A DNA stretch of 64,000 nt from Enterococcus thailandicus (GCF_001886265.1 NZ_JXLE01000002.1:48418-112417); one strand, 5' to 3'; shown: positions 43,287 through 52,709, counted from the stretch's first letter. Notes: generated by a model not told the origin, from the letters alone. Program-made: numbers and translations.

Positions 43287-44138
43287 ATGAAACGAAAAAA
43301 CAGACGACGAGTGATTGATAGCATAATGATTCTTTTATTGTTCATTGGCATAGGTGCTTTGGCTTATCCTTTTGTCAGTGATGCCTTGAACAACTATCTC
43401 GATCAGCAAATCATTTCTCATTATCAAACAAAAGCCAATCAAGAAAATGCAGATGCCATGGCGAAGTTACAAGCAAAAATGGAAAAGAAAAATCAGCAAC
43501 TGGCTAAAGAAGGGGGAAATCCCGGACTAGATCCTTTTTCTGAACCAAAAAAGGCGGAGAAAAAACCCGACAAAACTTATTTCGAAAGTCATACGATTGG
43601 TGTTTTGACGATTCCAAAAATCAATGTTCGTCTACCTATTTTTGATAAGACGAATTCATTATTACTAGAAAAGGGGAGTTCCTTACTAGAAGGTACATCT
43701 TATCCTACTGGTGGGGCTAGCACCCATGCAGTAATCTCTGGACATCGAGGCTTGCCACAAGCAAAGCTATTCACCGACTTGCCTGAATTAACTGAAGGGG
43801 ATGAATTTTATTTAGAAGTAAACGGTAAGACTCTTGCTTACCAAGTAGATCAAATCAAAACGGTCGAACCCACCGATACGCAATATCTGCATATTGAAGA
43901 AGGAAAAGACTTGGTGACGTTATTAACTTGTACACCTTACATGATTAATAGTCATCGCTTATTAGTAAGAGGTCATCGTGTGCCTTACACACCAGAAGAA
44001 GTTTCAAAAGGAATCAAAAAAGTAACTCAGCGACACCAATTTTTATTATGGGGTATTCTGTTAAGTGCATTACTTCTGATTAGTTTGTTTTTGATTCTCT
44101 TTTACAGACGGCACCAACGAAAAAAAGCCCGTAAGTAA
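43287..44138 (+). CDS. srtC: Class C pilus sortase
   Basis: A 283-residue membrane transpeptidase that polymerises the pilins. The catalytic triad is His153 (ISGHRGLP), Cys215 (LLTCTPYM) and Arg224 (HRLLVRG). The lid motif Asp82-Pro-Phe84, which covers the active site in class C sortases, is present. There is an N-terminal membrane segment (13-31) and a C-terminal one (about 250-272). AAGGAGG precedes the ATG. It follows the pilin genes after a terminator. Confidence 0.93.
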   Translation: MKRKNRRRVIDSIMILLLFIGIGALAYPFVSDALNNYLDQQIISHYQTKANQENADAMAKLQAKMEKKNQQLAKEGGNPGLDPFSEPKKAEKKPDKTYFESHTIGVLTIPKINVRLPIFDKTNSLLLEKGSSLLEGTSYPTGGASTHAVISGHRGLPQAKLFTDLPELTEGDEFYLEVNGKTLAYQVDQIKTVEPTDTQYLHIEEGKDLVTLLTCTPYMINSHRLLVRGHRVPYTPEEVSKGIKKVTQRHQFLLWGILLSALLLISLFLILFYRRHQRKKARK

Positions 44139-44164
44139 TAAAATTAGCTAACGAAATTACGCCA

Positions 44165-44210
44165 AAACAAGCTCGCGCTAAATAAAATCATTTATGCGTG
44201 AGCTTGTTTA
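44165..44210 (+). terminator. Terminator after srtC
   Basis: AAACAAGCTCGCG pairs with CGTGAGCTTGTTT, with a short T-rich tail. Confidence 0.75.
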
Positions 44211-44315
44211 TTCTTTCAGCTATTAGTTGACGATAATACATTGATTCATTAGAATGTAAACTGAAAAGATTCCCAAAACAAAAGCAAGGAAACTTGCAAA
44301 ATTAGGAGGAAATCC

Positions 44316-44537
44316 ATGATTGTCAACCAGGAACGTCCAAAAAAAGCCACTGCAGCCACACATGGAAACAAGCCACTCTTTCTAGATAACGCTGATCAAT
44401 CTGCCTTTTTCGACCGTCACTTTACCAATTCTGATGATGTCCGTTTTTCAGTAATCGAAAACAAAAGCCATTTAGATTCAACGGTCTTTAAAAAATATAA
44501 AAAAACTTTTTTTGACGACTGGATTGCATCTGAATAA
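44316..44537 (+). CDS. Small soluble protein of unknown function (73 aa)
   Basis: A 73-residue polar protein (MIVNQERPKKATAATHG... ending FFDDWIASE) with TTAGGAGG before the ATG. No signal peptide, membrane segment or known motif is visible. It lies just downstream of the pilus island and before a small membrane protein. Function unknown. Confidence 0.65.
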   Translation: MIVNQERPKKATAATHGNKPLFLDNADQSAFFDRHFTNSDDVRFSVIENKSHLDSTVFKKYKKTFFDDWIASE

Positions 44538-44608
44538 ACACAGAAAGCGACTAATTAAAGAATTGACTTGAGTCTTTTAAAAAATAAAAAAACAGAGCGG
44601 AGGATTTC

Positions 44609-44842
44609 ATGAAAAAATTTTATTATTGGCTAGATGAGTGGGGACGTAATGATAAAATGCGTTATATTTTTCTGATTTCATTTCTTTCTGGATACTCAGT
44701 CAATAAAATTGATTCCTTTTTTCAATTCCCTGAATTTTTTCATTTTTTATTTATTTGCGGAGCCTTTTTGTTAGGTGCAAGCATCCGTGCAACTTTTTAT
44801 TACAAAAAACATCCACATAAAAATTTCCAGCGAAAGAATTGA
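44609..44842 (+). CDS. Small membrane protein of unknown function (77 aa)
   Basis: A 77-residue protein with two hydrophobic segments (about 18-35 and 43-62) and a basic C-terminus (YYKKHPHKNFQRKN). GCGGAGG precedes the ATG. It may be co-transcribed with the gene at 44316. No family recognised. Confidence 0.65.
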   Translation: MKKFYYWLDEWGRNDKMRYIFLISFLSGYSVNKIDSFFQFPEFFHFLFICGAFLLGASIRATFYYKKHPHKNFQRKN

Positions 44843-44862
44843 GTATTTATCCTTCATCAGTC

Positions 44863-44897
44863 AACTGAAACCATTTACTGGTTTCAGTTTTTTTATT
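44863..44897 (+). terminator. Terminator after the small membrane protein gene
   Basis: AACTGAAACCA pairs with TGGTTTCAGTT, followed by seven T residues. It overlaps the last codons of the convergent ArsR gene. Confidence 0.85.
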
Positions 44898-45810
44898 CTT
44901 CACTGTAATAAATGGTTGTTCGGATATTTTGTTCATGATTGCCAAAGGTATCTCCAAATAAAGTAACGCCTCCTTGATTGACTGCCCCTTCGTCTACAGC
45001 AATTTTAAACCGATAAAATGATTGATCTTCGATACCCAGATCAGCTAGCCGAACCTCAGAAATTTTGACTCCATCAATTCCAGTATCAGAATTAGTGATG
45101 CGTAAGTGCTTTAAAAGGCCGTATTGGCTAAAATGATTCTTCCACCAATCAGGCGTTAATTTTCCCCTGACATCTGAAAAATTTCCAGGACAAGTCCAAG
45201 TACCTAGCTTGATTCCATTAATATAAAAGCTGATATCACTTGGCCAATTATTATTTGATTCTGGAAATTCTGAAGAGATTTCAAATGAGAGTTCCAATAA
45301 CTGCACCGTTGAACCAACTGGTGCTTTATTAGGAATGATATATTCTACATACCCACGAGAAAACCATAAAAGGGCAGCTTCTGATCGGTGTTCGTCAACA
45401 AAGGACTGTGGCTCATCTAACAGACCAATAATCGTTTCCGTATCCGCGAGTCCACAAGTCGGCACGACCAAAAAATCAGAGAATAAGCCTAGCCGAGTTT
45501 CAACGCTTGCTTTTTTAAAAGGTAAAAAAACTTTTTGCGGAAAGACGATTTCCACTCGATCAAGTGCCAACGAAAACAAGCGCTTGTGTTGTTCGTCATC
45601 ATTGAACCAAGAATCATTCAGTCGAATCAGGCGACAATCTTCTAATAGACGAACATGTCTTGAGATGATTGCCTTACTTAAATTGAGTTCCTTCGCAAGT
45701 TCGGTAACAGTCAAACCTCTTTCTGCTAGCAATTGCAAAATCGCTAACCGTGTTTCTGATGCTAATGCTTTATAAGTTGGTAAAGAATGTTGGTCTAAAT
45801 ATAATTCCAT
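44893..45810 (-). CDS. ArsR-type HTH regulator with a large C-terminal domain
   Basis: A 305-residue protein. The N-terminal winged helix (about 10-85) has LASETRLAILQLLAERGLTVTELAKELNLSKAIISRHVRLLED. The remainder, about 200 residues, is a beta-rich domain of unknown ligand. Typical ArsR proteins are near 100 residues, so this is the long sugar-operon type. ATG 45810 follows AAAGGA. It is divergent from an ABC sugar operon and dyads lie between them, so it likely controls that operon. Confidence 0.82.
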   Translation of the reverse strand: MELYLDQHSLPTYKALASETRLAILQLLAERGLTVTELAKELNLSKAIISRHVRLLEDCRLIRLNDSWFNDDEQHKRLFSLALDRVEIVFPQKVFLPFKKASVETRLGLFSDFLVVPTCGLADTETIIGLLDEPQSFVDEHRSEAALLWFSRGYVEYIIPNKAPVGSTVQLLELSFEISSEFPESNNNWPSDISFYINGIKLGTWTCPGNFSDVRGKLTPDWWKNHFSQYGLLKHLRITNSDTGIDGVKISEVRLADLGIEDQSFYRFKIAVDEGAVNQGGVTLFGDTFGNHEQNIRTTIYYSEE

Positions 45811-45894
45811 CTTAATGGTTCCTTTCATAAATAATTTAGTTATGTATGTAAGTAAACTATATCTCCGCTAGAGAATACAATTGCCTAATCGAAT

Positions 45895-45914
45895 TGTTAA
45901 CTATTGGGTTAACA
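45895..45914. promoter_or_regulatory. Candidate operator of the ArsR-type regulator
   Basis: TGTTAAC and GTTAACA form a perfect inverted repeat around TATTGG. A third GTTAAC lies at 45951-45956. They sit in the divergent intergenic region. Confidence 0.5.
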
Positions 45915-46019
45915 GAGCCTATAGAAAATAAAATACACTCGTTAACTTCTCAGTTGAAAGTGGCTCGAACCTTGCTAAACTTATTGACGATACCCATGGT
46001 TCAAGCTAACATTTCTACT

Positions 46020-46033
46020 TGTAAGCGCTTAAT
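46020..46033. promoter_or_regulatory. cre site (CcpA) of the sugar ABC operon
   Basis: TGTAAGCGCTTAAT matches the cre consensus TGWAANCGNTWWCA at all but the last positions. It lies about 40 nt before the start codon, fitting catabolite repression. Confidence 0.6.
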
Positions 46034-46073
46034 ACTATCGATAGGAAACCAACTCAAAAGGAGAGTGTCCAAA

Positions 46074-47366
46074 GTGTACTATAAAAAAATCATCAAATTT
46101 GCGGGGATCGCCATTTTAAGTTTTAGCTTGGCCGCCTGTGGCAAAAGCTCGGAAAGTTCAGCCAAAACCGAAGAAATTCGAATCAGCTGGTGGGGTGGTG
46201 ATGCGCGGAATAAAGTCATGCAAGAAGCCATCACAGCTTTTGAAAAAGAAAATCCCACAATCAAAGTCAAGGCAGAGTTTAGTGGGTACGGAGGTTATCA
46301 AGAAAAAATGACAACACAACTATCTGGTGGCACAGCACCAGACGTCATTCGTTTGGATTCAATGTGGCTAAATCAATACAAAAACCAACTTGTTGATTTA
46401 GAGACTCTCTCAAAAGAGTTAGCAATTTCTACCAACTTTTCTGAAGAGTCCTTGATTTCACTAAAATATGATGACCATTTGTTAGGATTACCATTATCAA
46501 CCAACTATCGTCCTTTGTTATACAACAAAACAGTTACAGATCAGTTCAATATCGAGGCACCCCAGTCTTGGGAAGATTTAATCGCTATGCGGGAAAAATT
46601 ACCTGATGACTATTATCCAGCCGCAAATTTCTTTGGCGCTAAGTATGGTTCTCCAATTGTCTTCTTTCAAATTGTTGCGCAACAAACTGGATTACCAATT
46701 TCAGATGAGAATGGCAAGTTGAACTACACAGAAAAAGATTTCCTCACACTTGTCAATTTTTATCATCAACTCGTTGAGCAAAGAATCATTCCTTCTAAAA
46801 AAGATGTAGACAATGCAGGAACAATTGACGGCGCACCAGCACCAGCGTTACTTGAAGGAAAGTGGGTAACACTCTTTGAATTTATTGCCAACGTAAATAC
46901 CATTAAGAGTCAATTGGAAGAACAAGGATTTGAATTAGCGTTAGCAGGCTATCCTTCAATGAGTAATGAAAAATCAACAGGAGTCTGGACGAAGCCATCG
47001 ATGGTTTATTCTATTCCAACCTCTAGCAAGCACCAAAAAGCTGCTGCAAAGCTAATCAATTATTTAATGAATGATTCAGAAGCAAATAAAATTCAAAAAT
47101 TAGAAAACGGCGTACCTGATAGTGAGAGCGGTAAACAAGCTTTAGAAGAAAGTGAACTGATTACGCCATTAGCGACAGAAATTTTAGTGGAAGGTGAGAA
47201 GAAGGTCGATACGAATCTATCCACTATGTATCGTTGGGACACAGCTAAGCTAAATGATGCAACTTTAGATATCATTACTCGATTAGATTATGGAAAAATC
47301 GACACTAAGCAGGCTGCAAAAGAATTTTACCAAGCATTCAAGGAAGAGGAAGACTCCGTGAATTAA
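46074..47366 (+). CDS. Sugar ABC transporter substrate-binding lipoprotein
   Basis: A 430-residue extracellular solute-binding protein (family 1). The signal peptide ends in lipobox SLAACG, then SWWGGDARNKVMQEAI and RLDSMWLNQYKNQLVDL typical of oligosaccharide-type binding proteins. The start is placed at GTG 46074, 10 nt after AAAGGAG, because the in-frame frame upstream (to 45894) would put 60 unrelated residues before the signal peptide and cover the cre site. It heads the sugar uptake operon. Confidence 0.88.
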   Translation: MYYKKIIKFAGIAILSFSLAACGKSSESSAKTEEIRISWWGGDARNKVMQEAITAFEKENPTIKVKAEFSGYGGYQEKMTTQLSGGTAPDVIRLDSMWLNQYKNQLVDLETLSKELAISTNFSEESLISLKYDDHLLGLPLSTNYRPLLYNKTVTDQFNIEAPQSWEDLIAMREKLPDDYYPAANFFGAKYGSPIVFFQIVAQQTGLPISDENGKLNYTEKDFLTLVNFYHQLVEQRIIPSKKDVDNAGTIDGAPAPALLEGKWVTLFEFIANVNTIKSQLEEQGFELALAGYPSMSNEKSTGVWTKPSMVYSIPTSSKHQKAAAKLINYLMNDSEANKIQKLENGVPDSESGKQALEESELITPLATEILVEGEKKVDTNLSTMYRWDTAKLNDATLDIITRLDYGKIDTKQAAKEFYQAFKEEEDSVN

Positions 47367-47433
47367 GCCAGCTATGCTTTAACGCATAGCAAATCATGGC
47401 ATCTGATTTCTTAACTTTTATAGGAGGAAAAAA

Positions 47434-48312
47434 ATGATCAAAAAAAAATACATTGGTCTTTTATATTTAACACCTTGGATGATTGGGATTCTCTTTTTTG
47501 TTGTTTATCCCTTTGCCATGTCACTCTTTTACAGCTTCACAGACTATTCGATGCTAACCGAGCCGAAGTTTATTGGCTTTGACAATTACATCAAAATGTT
47601 TACTGATGATCCCATTTTTTGGTCGTCAGTCAAAGCAACCATCAAATTCGTTTTCCTAACTGTTCCTTTTAAGCTGATTTTTGCACTTTTCGTAGCCTAT
47701 GTAATGAATGCTAAGCTAAAGGGAATTGGCTTTTTCAGAACAGCTTATTATATCCCTTCGATTTTAGGTGCAAATGTCGCGATTGCTGTGTTGTGGCAGT
47801 TCCTATTTAAAAATGATGGATTAGTCAACATGGTGTTAAACAGTATCGGGCTTGCTAATGTTGCTTGGTTTTCTAGTGGGACAGGTGCCATGTTGACCAT
47901 TGTGTTGCTACGTGTTTGGCAGTTTGGTTCAGCTATGGTGATTTTCTTAAATGCGTTGACTGAGATGCCTCAAGATTTGTATGAAGCTGCAGCAATCGAT
48001 GGTGCATCAAAATTTCGACAATTTTTCTCTGTTACTTTGCCACAATTGACACCGATTATTTTTTTTAATTTAATTTTACAATTGGTTCAAGCGTTCCAAG
48101 AATTTGATGGCCCATTTTTAATCACGGGTGGGGGACCAATGCGTAGCACGTACTTATTACCTATGTATATTTATGACAATGCCTTCAAGATTTTTAACAT
48201 GGGCTATTCAAGTGCGTTGTCGTGGGTATTATTTGTGATGATTATGATCTTTACCGCAATTTTATTTAAGACTTCTAAAAATTGGGTCTTTTATGCCGAT
48301 GGGAGGGGCTAA
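47434..48312 (+). CDS. Sugar ABC transporter permease, MalF-type
   Basis: A 292-residue six-helix permease. The EAA loop YEAAAIDGASKFRQFFSVTLP near residue 190 contacts the ATPase. TAGGAGG precedes the ATG. It pairs with the next gene. No ATP-binding gene occurs in the operon, so a shared ATPase of the MsmK/MalK type must be supplied from elsewhere. Confidence 0.9.
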   Translation: MIKKKYIGLLYLTPWMIGILFFVVYPFAMSLFYSFTDYSMLTEPKFIGFDNYIKMFTDDPIFWSSVKATIKFVFLTVPFKLIFALFVAYVMNAKLKGIGFFRTAYYIPSILGANVAIAVLWQFLFKNDGLVNMVLNSIGLANVAWFSSGTGAMLTIVLLRVWQFGSAMVIFLNALTEMPQDLYEAAAIDGASKFRQFFSVTLPQLTPIIFFNLILQLVQAFQEFDGPFLITGGGPMRSTYLLPMYIYDNAFKIFNMGYSSALSWVLFVMIMIFTAILFKTSKNWVFYADGRG

Positions 48313-48314
48313 CC

Positions 48315-49211
48315 ATGCAGCAAACATTGCAGCATAAAACTGAAACAGAAAAAATGAATCGACAAGTAAAACGAAAAAAACGATTAGTTTTGTTGATCAA
48401 ATATCTTATTTTGATTGCAGGCGCGCTCATCATGTTGTACCCAATTCTATGGTTATTTGGTGCTTCCTTTAAGACAAATAGTGAAATTTTTCAATCCATT
48501 TGGTTTATGCCAAAAACGTTTGATTTTACGCCTTACATTGAAGGTTGGCAAACATCGAGTCAGTACACGTTTGCTACTTATTTCTTGAATTCTTTTCTGA
48601 TTGTTATCCCTAAAGTTTTCTTGACTTTGATTTCCTGTACCTTAGCAGCTTATGGCTTTGCTCGCTTTGATTTTCCTTTCAAGAAAATTTTATTTCCAAT
48701 AATGATTGCTACTTTATTTTTGCCTGGAATCGTTACTCGAATTCCAATGTATATTTTTTGGCGAAATGTAAATTTGCTTGATACGTATCTACCTTTGATT
48801 ACGAATTCAGCTTTTGCCTGCGATACGTTTTTCGTTTACATGCTGGTTCAATTTTTCCGCACAGTACCAAAAGAACTAGACGAAGCTGCAACGATTGATG
48901 GCTGTAATTCTTTCACAATTTTAACAAGAATCCTTGTACCCATTCTCAAACCATCATTGATTACTGCTGCTTTGTTTCAATTTATCTGGACCTTTACCGA
49001 CTTTCAAGGCCCATTGATTTACATCTCTTCTGTAGAAAAATACCCAGTATCGATTGCCTTAAGGATGGCGATGGACACTACTTCAGCAGATTTCAGCTGG
49101 AATCGAACAATTGCCATGTCGATCATTGGTTTGATTCCTTCATTAGTTGTTTATTTCTCTGCTCAAAAACACTTCATCGGTGGTTCAACTGCTGGTGGTG
49201 TGAAAGGTTAA
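48315..49211 (+). CDS. Sugar ABC transporter permease, MalG-type
   Basis: A 298-residue six-helix permease with the EAA loop LDEAATIDGCNSFTILTRILVP near residue 205. ATG 48315 lies 2 nt after the stop of its partner with GGGAGGGG upstream. The N-terminus is a hydrophilic stretch of about 25 residues. Confidence 0.9.
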   Translation: MQQTLQHKTETEKMNRQVKRKKRLVLLIKYLILIAGALIMLYPILWLFGASFKTNSEIFQSIWFMPKTFDFTPYIEGWQTSSQYTFATYFLNSFLIVIPKVFLTLISCTLAAYGFARFDFPFKKILFPIMIATLFLPGIVTRIPMYIFWRNVNLLDTYLPLITNSAFACDTFFVYMLVQFFRTVPKELDEAATIDGCNSFTILTRILVPILKPSLITAALFQFIWTFTDFQGPLIYISSVEKYPVSIALRMAMDTTSADFSWNRTIAMSIIGLIPSLVVYFSAQKHFIGGSTAGGVKG

Positions 49212-49230
49212 AAAAGAAAGGAAGACAAAA

Positions 49231-50097
49231 ATGACCGTGACAATTAGCGCATTTGCAGATGAAATTAATCCCAGTATGCAACAACAAATTGCTGGGTTAA
49301 TCGAACAAAAAATCAAACACATCGAGTTACGAACACTTGATGGAAAAAATGTCAGTGAGTTAACCTTTGAAGAGGCTCACCGCTATAAACAACAATTAGA
49401 TACAGCAGGAATCACCGTATCCAGTATTGGTTCGCCTATTGGGAAAATAAATATCAATGACCCGTTTTCTGAACACTTAGAACTTTTTAAACATGTGCTA
49501 CACCTAGCCAACATTTTTCAGAGTCCGTATGTCCGCATGTTCAGTTTCTTTATTGATCCTGCAGAAAATCCAGATGATTATCAAGAAGAAGTTGTTACTC
49601 GGTGGAAAGCCTTTATAGCCATTGCGAAAGCATATCCTGAAATCACATTGCTTCATGAGAATGAAAAAGAAATCTTTGGTGATACCCCCGAACGATGTGC
49701 CTATTTGCTCAATGAGTTAAATAATCCGCAAGTCAAGGCTGTCTTTGACCCAGCAAATTTTGTTCAATGCGACGTTGAAGCTTTTCCCGATGCATACGAA
49801 TTACTGAAGCCCTCAATCGCTTACCTCCACATTAAGGACGCTCGGTTCAGTGACCACGAAGTCAGGCCAGCTGGTTTTGGAGACGGAAAACTTGAAGAAA
49901 TTCTAAACGATTTAACTTCCAATGGCTACAACGGTTTTGTTTCGCTTGAACCACACCTGACTTTCTTTGAGGGTTTTGAACGTTTAGAACCAACCAATCA
50001 ACAATTAACAAAAAAAGCTGACAACGCAAGAATGTTCATTCTTGCGTCAGAGTCATTAAAAAAACTACTAACAAAACTTGATGTGAGGTGGCAATGA
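49231..50097 (+). CDS. Sugar phosphate isomerase/epimerase-type TIM-barrel protein
   Basis: A 288-residue AP-endonuclease-2-like TIM barrel. Metal-ligand candidates are Glu in LLHENEKE, Asp in VFDPANF, His in YLHIKDA and Glu in VSLEPH near the C-terminus, in the order expected for xylose isomerase-like epimerases. Family members act as sugar epimerases, ketose isomerases or keto-sugar eliminases. It overlaps the next gene, so they are coupled. Its place between sugar permeases and two dehydrogenases points to catabolism of an oxidised sugar. Confidence 0.85.
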   Translation: MTVTISAFADEINPSMQQQIAGLIEQKIKHIELRTLDGKNVSELTFEEAHRYKQQLDTAGITVSSIGSPIGKININDPFSEHLELFKHVLHLANIFQSPYVRMFSFFIDPAENPDDYQEEVVTRWKAFIAIAKAYPEITLLHENEKEIFGDTPERCAYLLNELNNPQVKAVFDPANFVQCDVEAFPDAYELLKPSIAYLHIKDARFSDHEVRPAGFGDGKLEEILNDLTSNGYNGFVSLEPHLTFFEGFERLEPTNQQLTKKADNARMFILASESLKKLLTKLDVRWQ

Positions 50098-51257
50098 TGA
50101 AACCAATTCGAATTGCGATTATTGGTGTGGGAAATATTGGAACTGCACATGTAAATAATTTATTAGCTAATGAGCTAAAAAATGTCGTATTAACTGGTCT
50201 TTGCGATAACCAGCCAGAGAAGTTAGCTAAAATTCGTGAAAAACTTGGGGAAAGTTATCTATACTTTACACATGCTACCAATGTATTTTCATCTTCTGAA
50301 ATTGATGCAGTGATTATTGCTACGCCGCATTATGACCATCCAATTTTAGCCATTGAAGCCCTAAAAGCGGGTAAACATGTCTTAATTGAAAAGCCTGTGG
50401 GTGTCTATACAAAAAAAGTACAAGAAATGTTAACAGAAGCCAAAAAACATCCAGAACTAACACTCGCACTGATGTACAATCAACGAATGAATCCACTTTA
50501 TCAAAAAGCGAAAGAGCTCGTTGATTCAGGTGAAATCGGTGAGCTTCGCCGGACAAATTGGATTATCACTGATTGGTATCGTTCGCAAAGCTATTACGAC
50601 TCTAGCAATTGGCGTGCTACTTGGAAAGGAGAAGGTGGTGGTGTTTTACTGAATCAAGACCCACATCAGCTTGATTTATGGCAGTGGATTTGCGGTATGC
50701 CTCAGCGGATTTGCGCATTTACTTATAATGGAAAACGCCGAAATGTCGAAGTCGAAACAGAAGTTACCGCCTATGTGGAGTATCAAAATGGAGCTACTGG
50801 TGTTTTTGTTACAACGACGACTGAAACTCCCGGAACAAATCGTTTTGAAATCGTGGGTTCCAAAGGAAAAATTGTCATTGAAGATCAGCAATTAAAATTT
50901 TGGCAAACTCGAATTGATGAAACCACTTGGAATCAAACCTATGCAGGAGGCTTTGGTGAACCAGAAGTTTGGTCTATTAAGATTCCTGTCACTTTTGATA
51001 ATGAATCTGGTCATAAAAAAATCACTCAAAATTTCATCAATCACATCTTATTTCAGGAAGAACTGGTTTCTCCTGCGGAAGAGGGAATCAAAGGCCTTAG
51101 TATTTCAAACGCCATCCATCTTTCTTCATGGCTTCAAGAATGGGTTCCATTACCAATCAACGAACATTTATTTTTAGAAGAATTAACTAAAAAAATTGAG
51201 ACATCAACTGAAAAACAACGAGCAGAAGTAATTTTAGACACAAAAAAAACGTATTAG
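50097..51257 (+). CDS. Gfo/Idh/MocA-family NAD(P)-dependent oxidoreductase
   Basis: A 386-residue dehydrogenase. The Rossmann motif GVGNIGTAH lies near residue 10, the conserved EKPV in HVLIEKPVGV near 100, and GGGVLLNQDPHQLDL near 185 with the catalytic His region. ATG 50097 (or 50094) overlaps the upstream stop, after TGAGGTGG. Members oxidise or reduce sugars at various carbons. Confidence 0.88.
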   Translation: MKPIRIAIIGVGNIGTAHVNNLLANELKNVVLTGLCDNQPEKLAKIREKLGESYLYFTHATNVFSSSEIDAVIIATPHYDHPILAIEALKAGKHVLIEKPVGVYTKKVQEMLTEAKKHPELTLALMYNQRMNPLYQKAKELVDSGEIGELRRTNWIITDWYRSQSYYDSSNWRATWKGEGGGVLLNQDPHQLDLWQWICGMPQRICAFTYNGKRRNVEVETEVTAYVEYQNGATGVFVTTTTETPGTNRFEIVGSKGKIVIEDQQLKFWQTRIDETTWNQTYAGGFGEPEVWSIKIPVTFDNESGHKKITQNFINHILFQEELVSPAEEGIKGLSISNAIHLSSWLQEWVPLPINEHLFLEELTKKIETSTEKQRAEVILDTKKTY

Positions 51258-51274
51258 AAAGAAGGAAAAACAAA

Positions 51275-52288
51275 ATGGTTGGTGTCGGAATAATAGGCTG
51301 TGGTGCAATTGCCCAAACACATGCTAAAGTAGTTCAAACATTGGAGGACGCCCAGCTAATCGCTTGCTGTGATATAAATCAGACAATTGGTCTCACTTTT
51401 GCAGAACAATTCTCTTGTATTTTTCATCAAGATTTCAATCGACTACTAGCAATGACAGAGGTCGAATTGGTAATCATTTGTACCCCTCATGATTTACATC
51501 AGGCAATGAGTATCGCTGCACTGAACGCACAAAAACATGTTCTTTGTGAAAAGCCAATGGCAACAACACTCCAAGCAACTGAAGAATTGATTTCTATCAT
51601 AGAAAAACAATCCACACTTTACCATGTTTGCTATCAAAATCGACTGAATCCAACTTATTTACTACTCAAAAAACAGCTAGCAGACAACAAATACGGTAAA
51701 GTTACTGGTATCAAATGCGAACTGGCTTGGGAAAGAACTCCGAGCTACTATCAATCAGATTGGAAAGGAACGTGGCAACGAGAAGGGGGAGGTGTGCTGA
51801 TCAATCAAGCGATCCACATGATTGATGCTGTTACTTGGTTAGTTGGCACACCCGAGAAAATCAAAGGGAAAATCATGACTGCTTGTTTAGAGCAAATAAT
51901 CGAAGTTGAAGATACAGCGATGGCGATTGCCCTATACCATGACGGCACACCATTCGTGATCCAAGCAACGAATAATTATACAGGTAACCCATCACCAAAA
52001 CTTACCTTTGAATGTGAAAAAGGACAGATTGAACTAACAACAGAACAATTGAAGTTTAACCAACAAGTAATCTTAGAAGATCTGCCACAACATTTAACTT
52101 ATGCTTCAAAAAGGTATTGGGGGCGTGGACATCAGGCAGTTATTGCTGCCTTTATCAAGGAAATCAATGGACAAACGGACGACCATATAGCAAGTCTCGC
52201 CGGAATTGATGCACTTCAATCACTAAAAATTGTTTTAGGTATTTATACTTCTAGTCGGAGGAACAAATGGATTTCGCTAAATAATTAA
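51275..52288 (+). CDS. Second Gfo/Idh/MocA-family oxidoreductase
   Basis: A 337-residue dehydrogenase with GCGAIAQTH near residue 10, CEKPMATTLQ near 93, and GGGVLINQAIHMIDAV near 170. It follows the first dehydrogenase by 17 nt with AAAGAAGGA upstream and ends the operon. Two such enzymes with a TIM-barrel partner recall oxidise-transform-reduce schemes for sugars or glycosides. Confidence 0.88.
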   Translation: MVGVGIIGCGAIAQTHAKVVQTLEDAQLIACCDINQTIGLTFAEQFSCIFHQDFNRLLAMTEVELVIICTPHDLHQAMSIAALNAQKHVLCEKPMATTLQATEELISIIEKQSTLYHVCYQNRLNPTYLLLKKQLADNKYGKVTGIKCELAWERTPSYYQSDWKGTWQREGGGVLINQAIHMIDAVTWLVGTPEKIKGKIMTACLEQIIEVEDTAMAIALYHDGTPFVIQATNNYTGNPSPKLTFECEKGQIELTTEQLKFNQQVILEDLPQHLTYASKRYWGRGHQAVIAAFIKEINGQTDDHIASLAGIDALQSLKIVLGIYTSSRRNKWISLNN

Positions 52289-52292
52289 TTTA

Positions 52293-52338
52293 AAAGCCCC
52301 CAAGTTGTAAAAGCTCAATACAACTTGGGGGCTTTAAC
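52293..52338 (+). terminator. Terminator of the sugar ABC operon
   Basis: AAAGCCCCCAAGTTGT pairs with ACAACTTGGGGGCTTT; a strong GC-rich stem but with few following T residues. Confidence 0.8.
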
Positions 52339-52346
52339 TCCTATCT

Positions 52347-52709
52347 TTATTTTCCAGACTCACTTCTCAAAATCTTTTCCATTTTTTTACCTTTAGCTAA
52401 TTCATCGACCAACTTATCGAGATAGCGAATTTCTTTCATTAAGGAATCTTCCATTTCTTCCACGCGAATGCCACAAATCATGCCAGTAATCAGTGAACGT
52501 TTGGGATTCAATAATGGTGCTTCTTCAAAAAAAGTTTCAAAAGTTGCTTCTTTAGCCAATTGGTTCTCTAATTCATCTTGTGTGTAACCTGTTAACCATA
52601 AGATAATTTGATCCACTTCTGCTTTTGTTCGCTGTTTCTTCGTCGCTTTTGTGACGTAGTGGGGGTAGACACTGGCAAAACTAGTTGTGTAAATTCGATG
52701 TTTAGGCAT
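52347..52709 (-). CDS. DUF2200 family protein
   Basis: A 120-residue protein starting [19 protein letters not shown], with [24 protein letters not shown] and GICG-like [31 protein letters not shown], the conserved blocks of DUF2200. Function unknown. CAGGAGGG precedes the ATG. It is monocistronic. Confidence 0.82.
   Translation of the reverse strand: MPKHRIYTTSFASVYPHYVTKATKKQRTKAEVDQIILWLTGYTQDELENQLAKEATFETFFEEAPLLNPKRSLITGMICGIRVEEMEDSLMKEIRYLDKLVDELAKGKKMEKILRSESGK

Noticed and set aside
45335-45775. 146-residue plus-strand reading frame
   Set aside because: Antisense to the ArsR-type gene, Ser/Arg-rich with no family resemblance, typical of an antisense shadow.
45894-46073. 60-residue N-terminal extension of the sugar-binding protein
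   Set aside because: It would bury the lipoprotein signal peptide and cover the cre site; GTG 46074 has a proper ribosome site.
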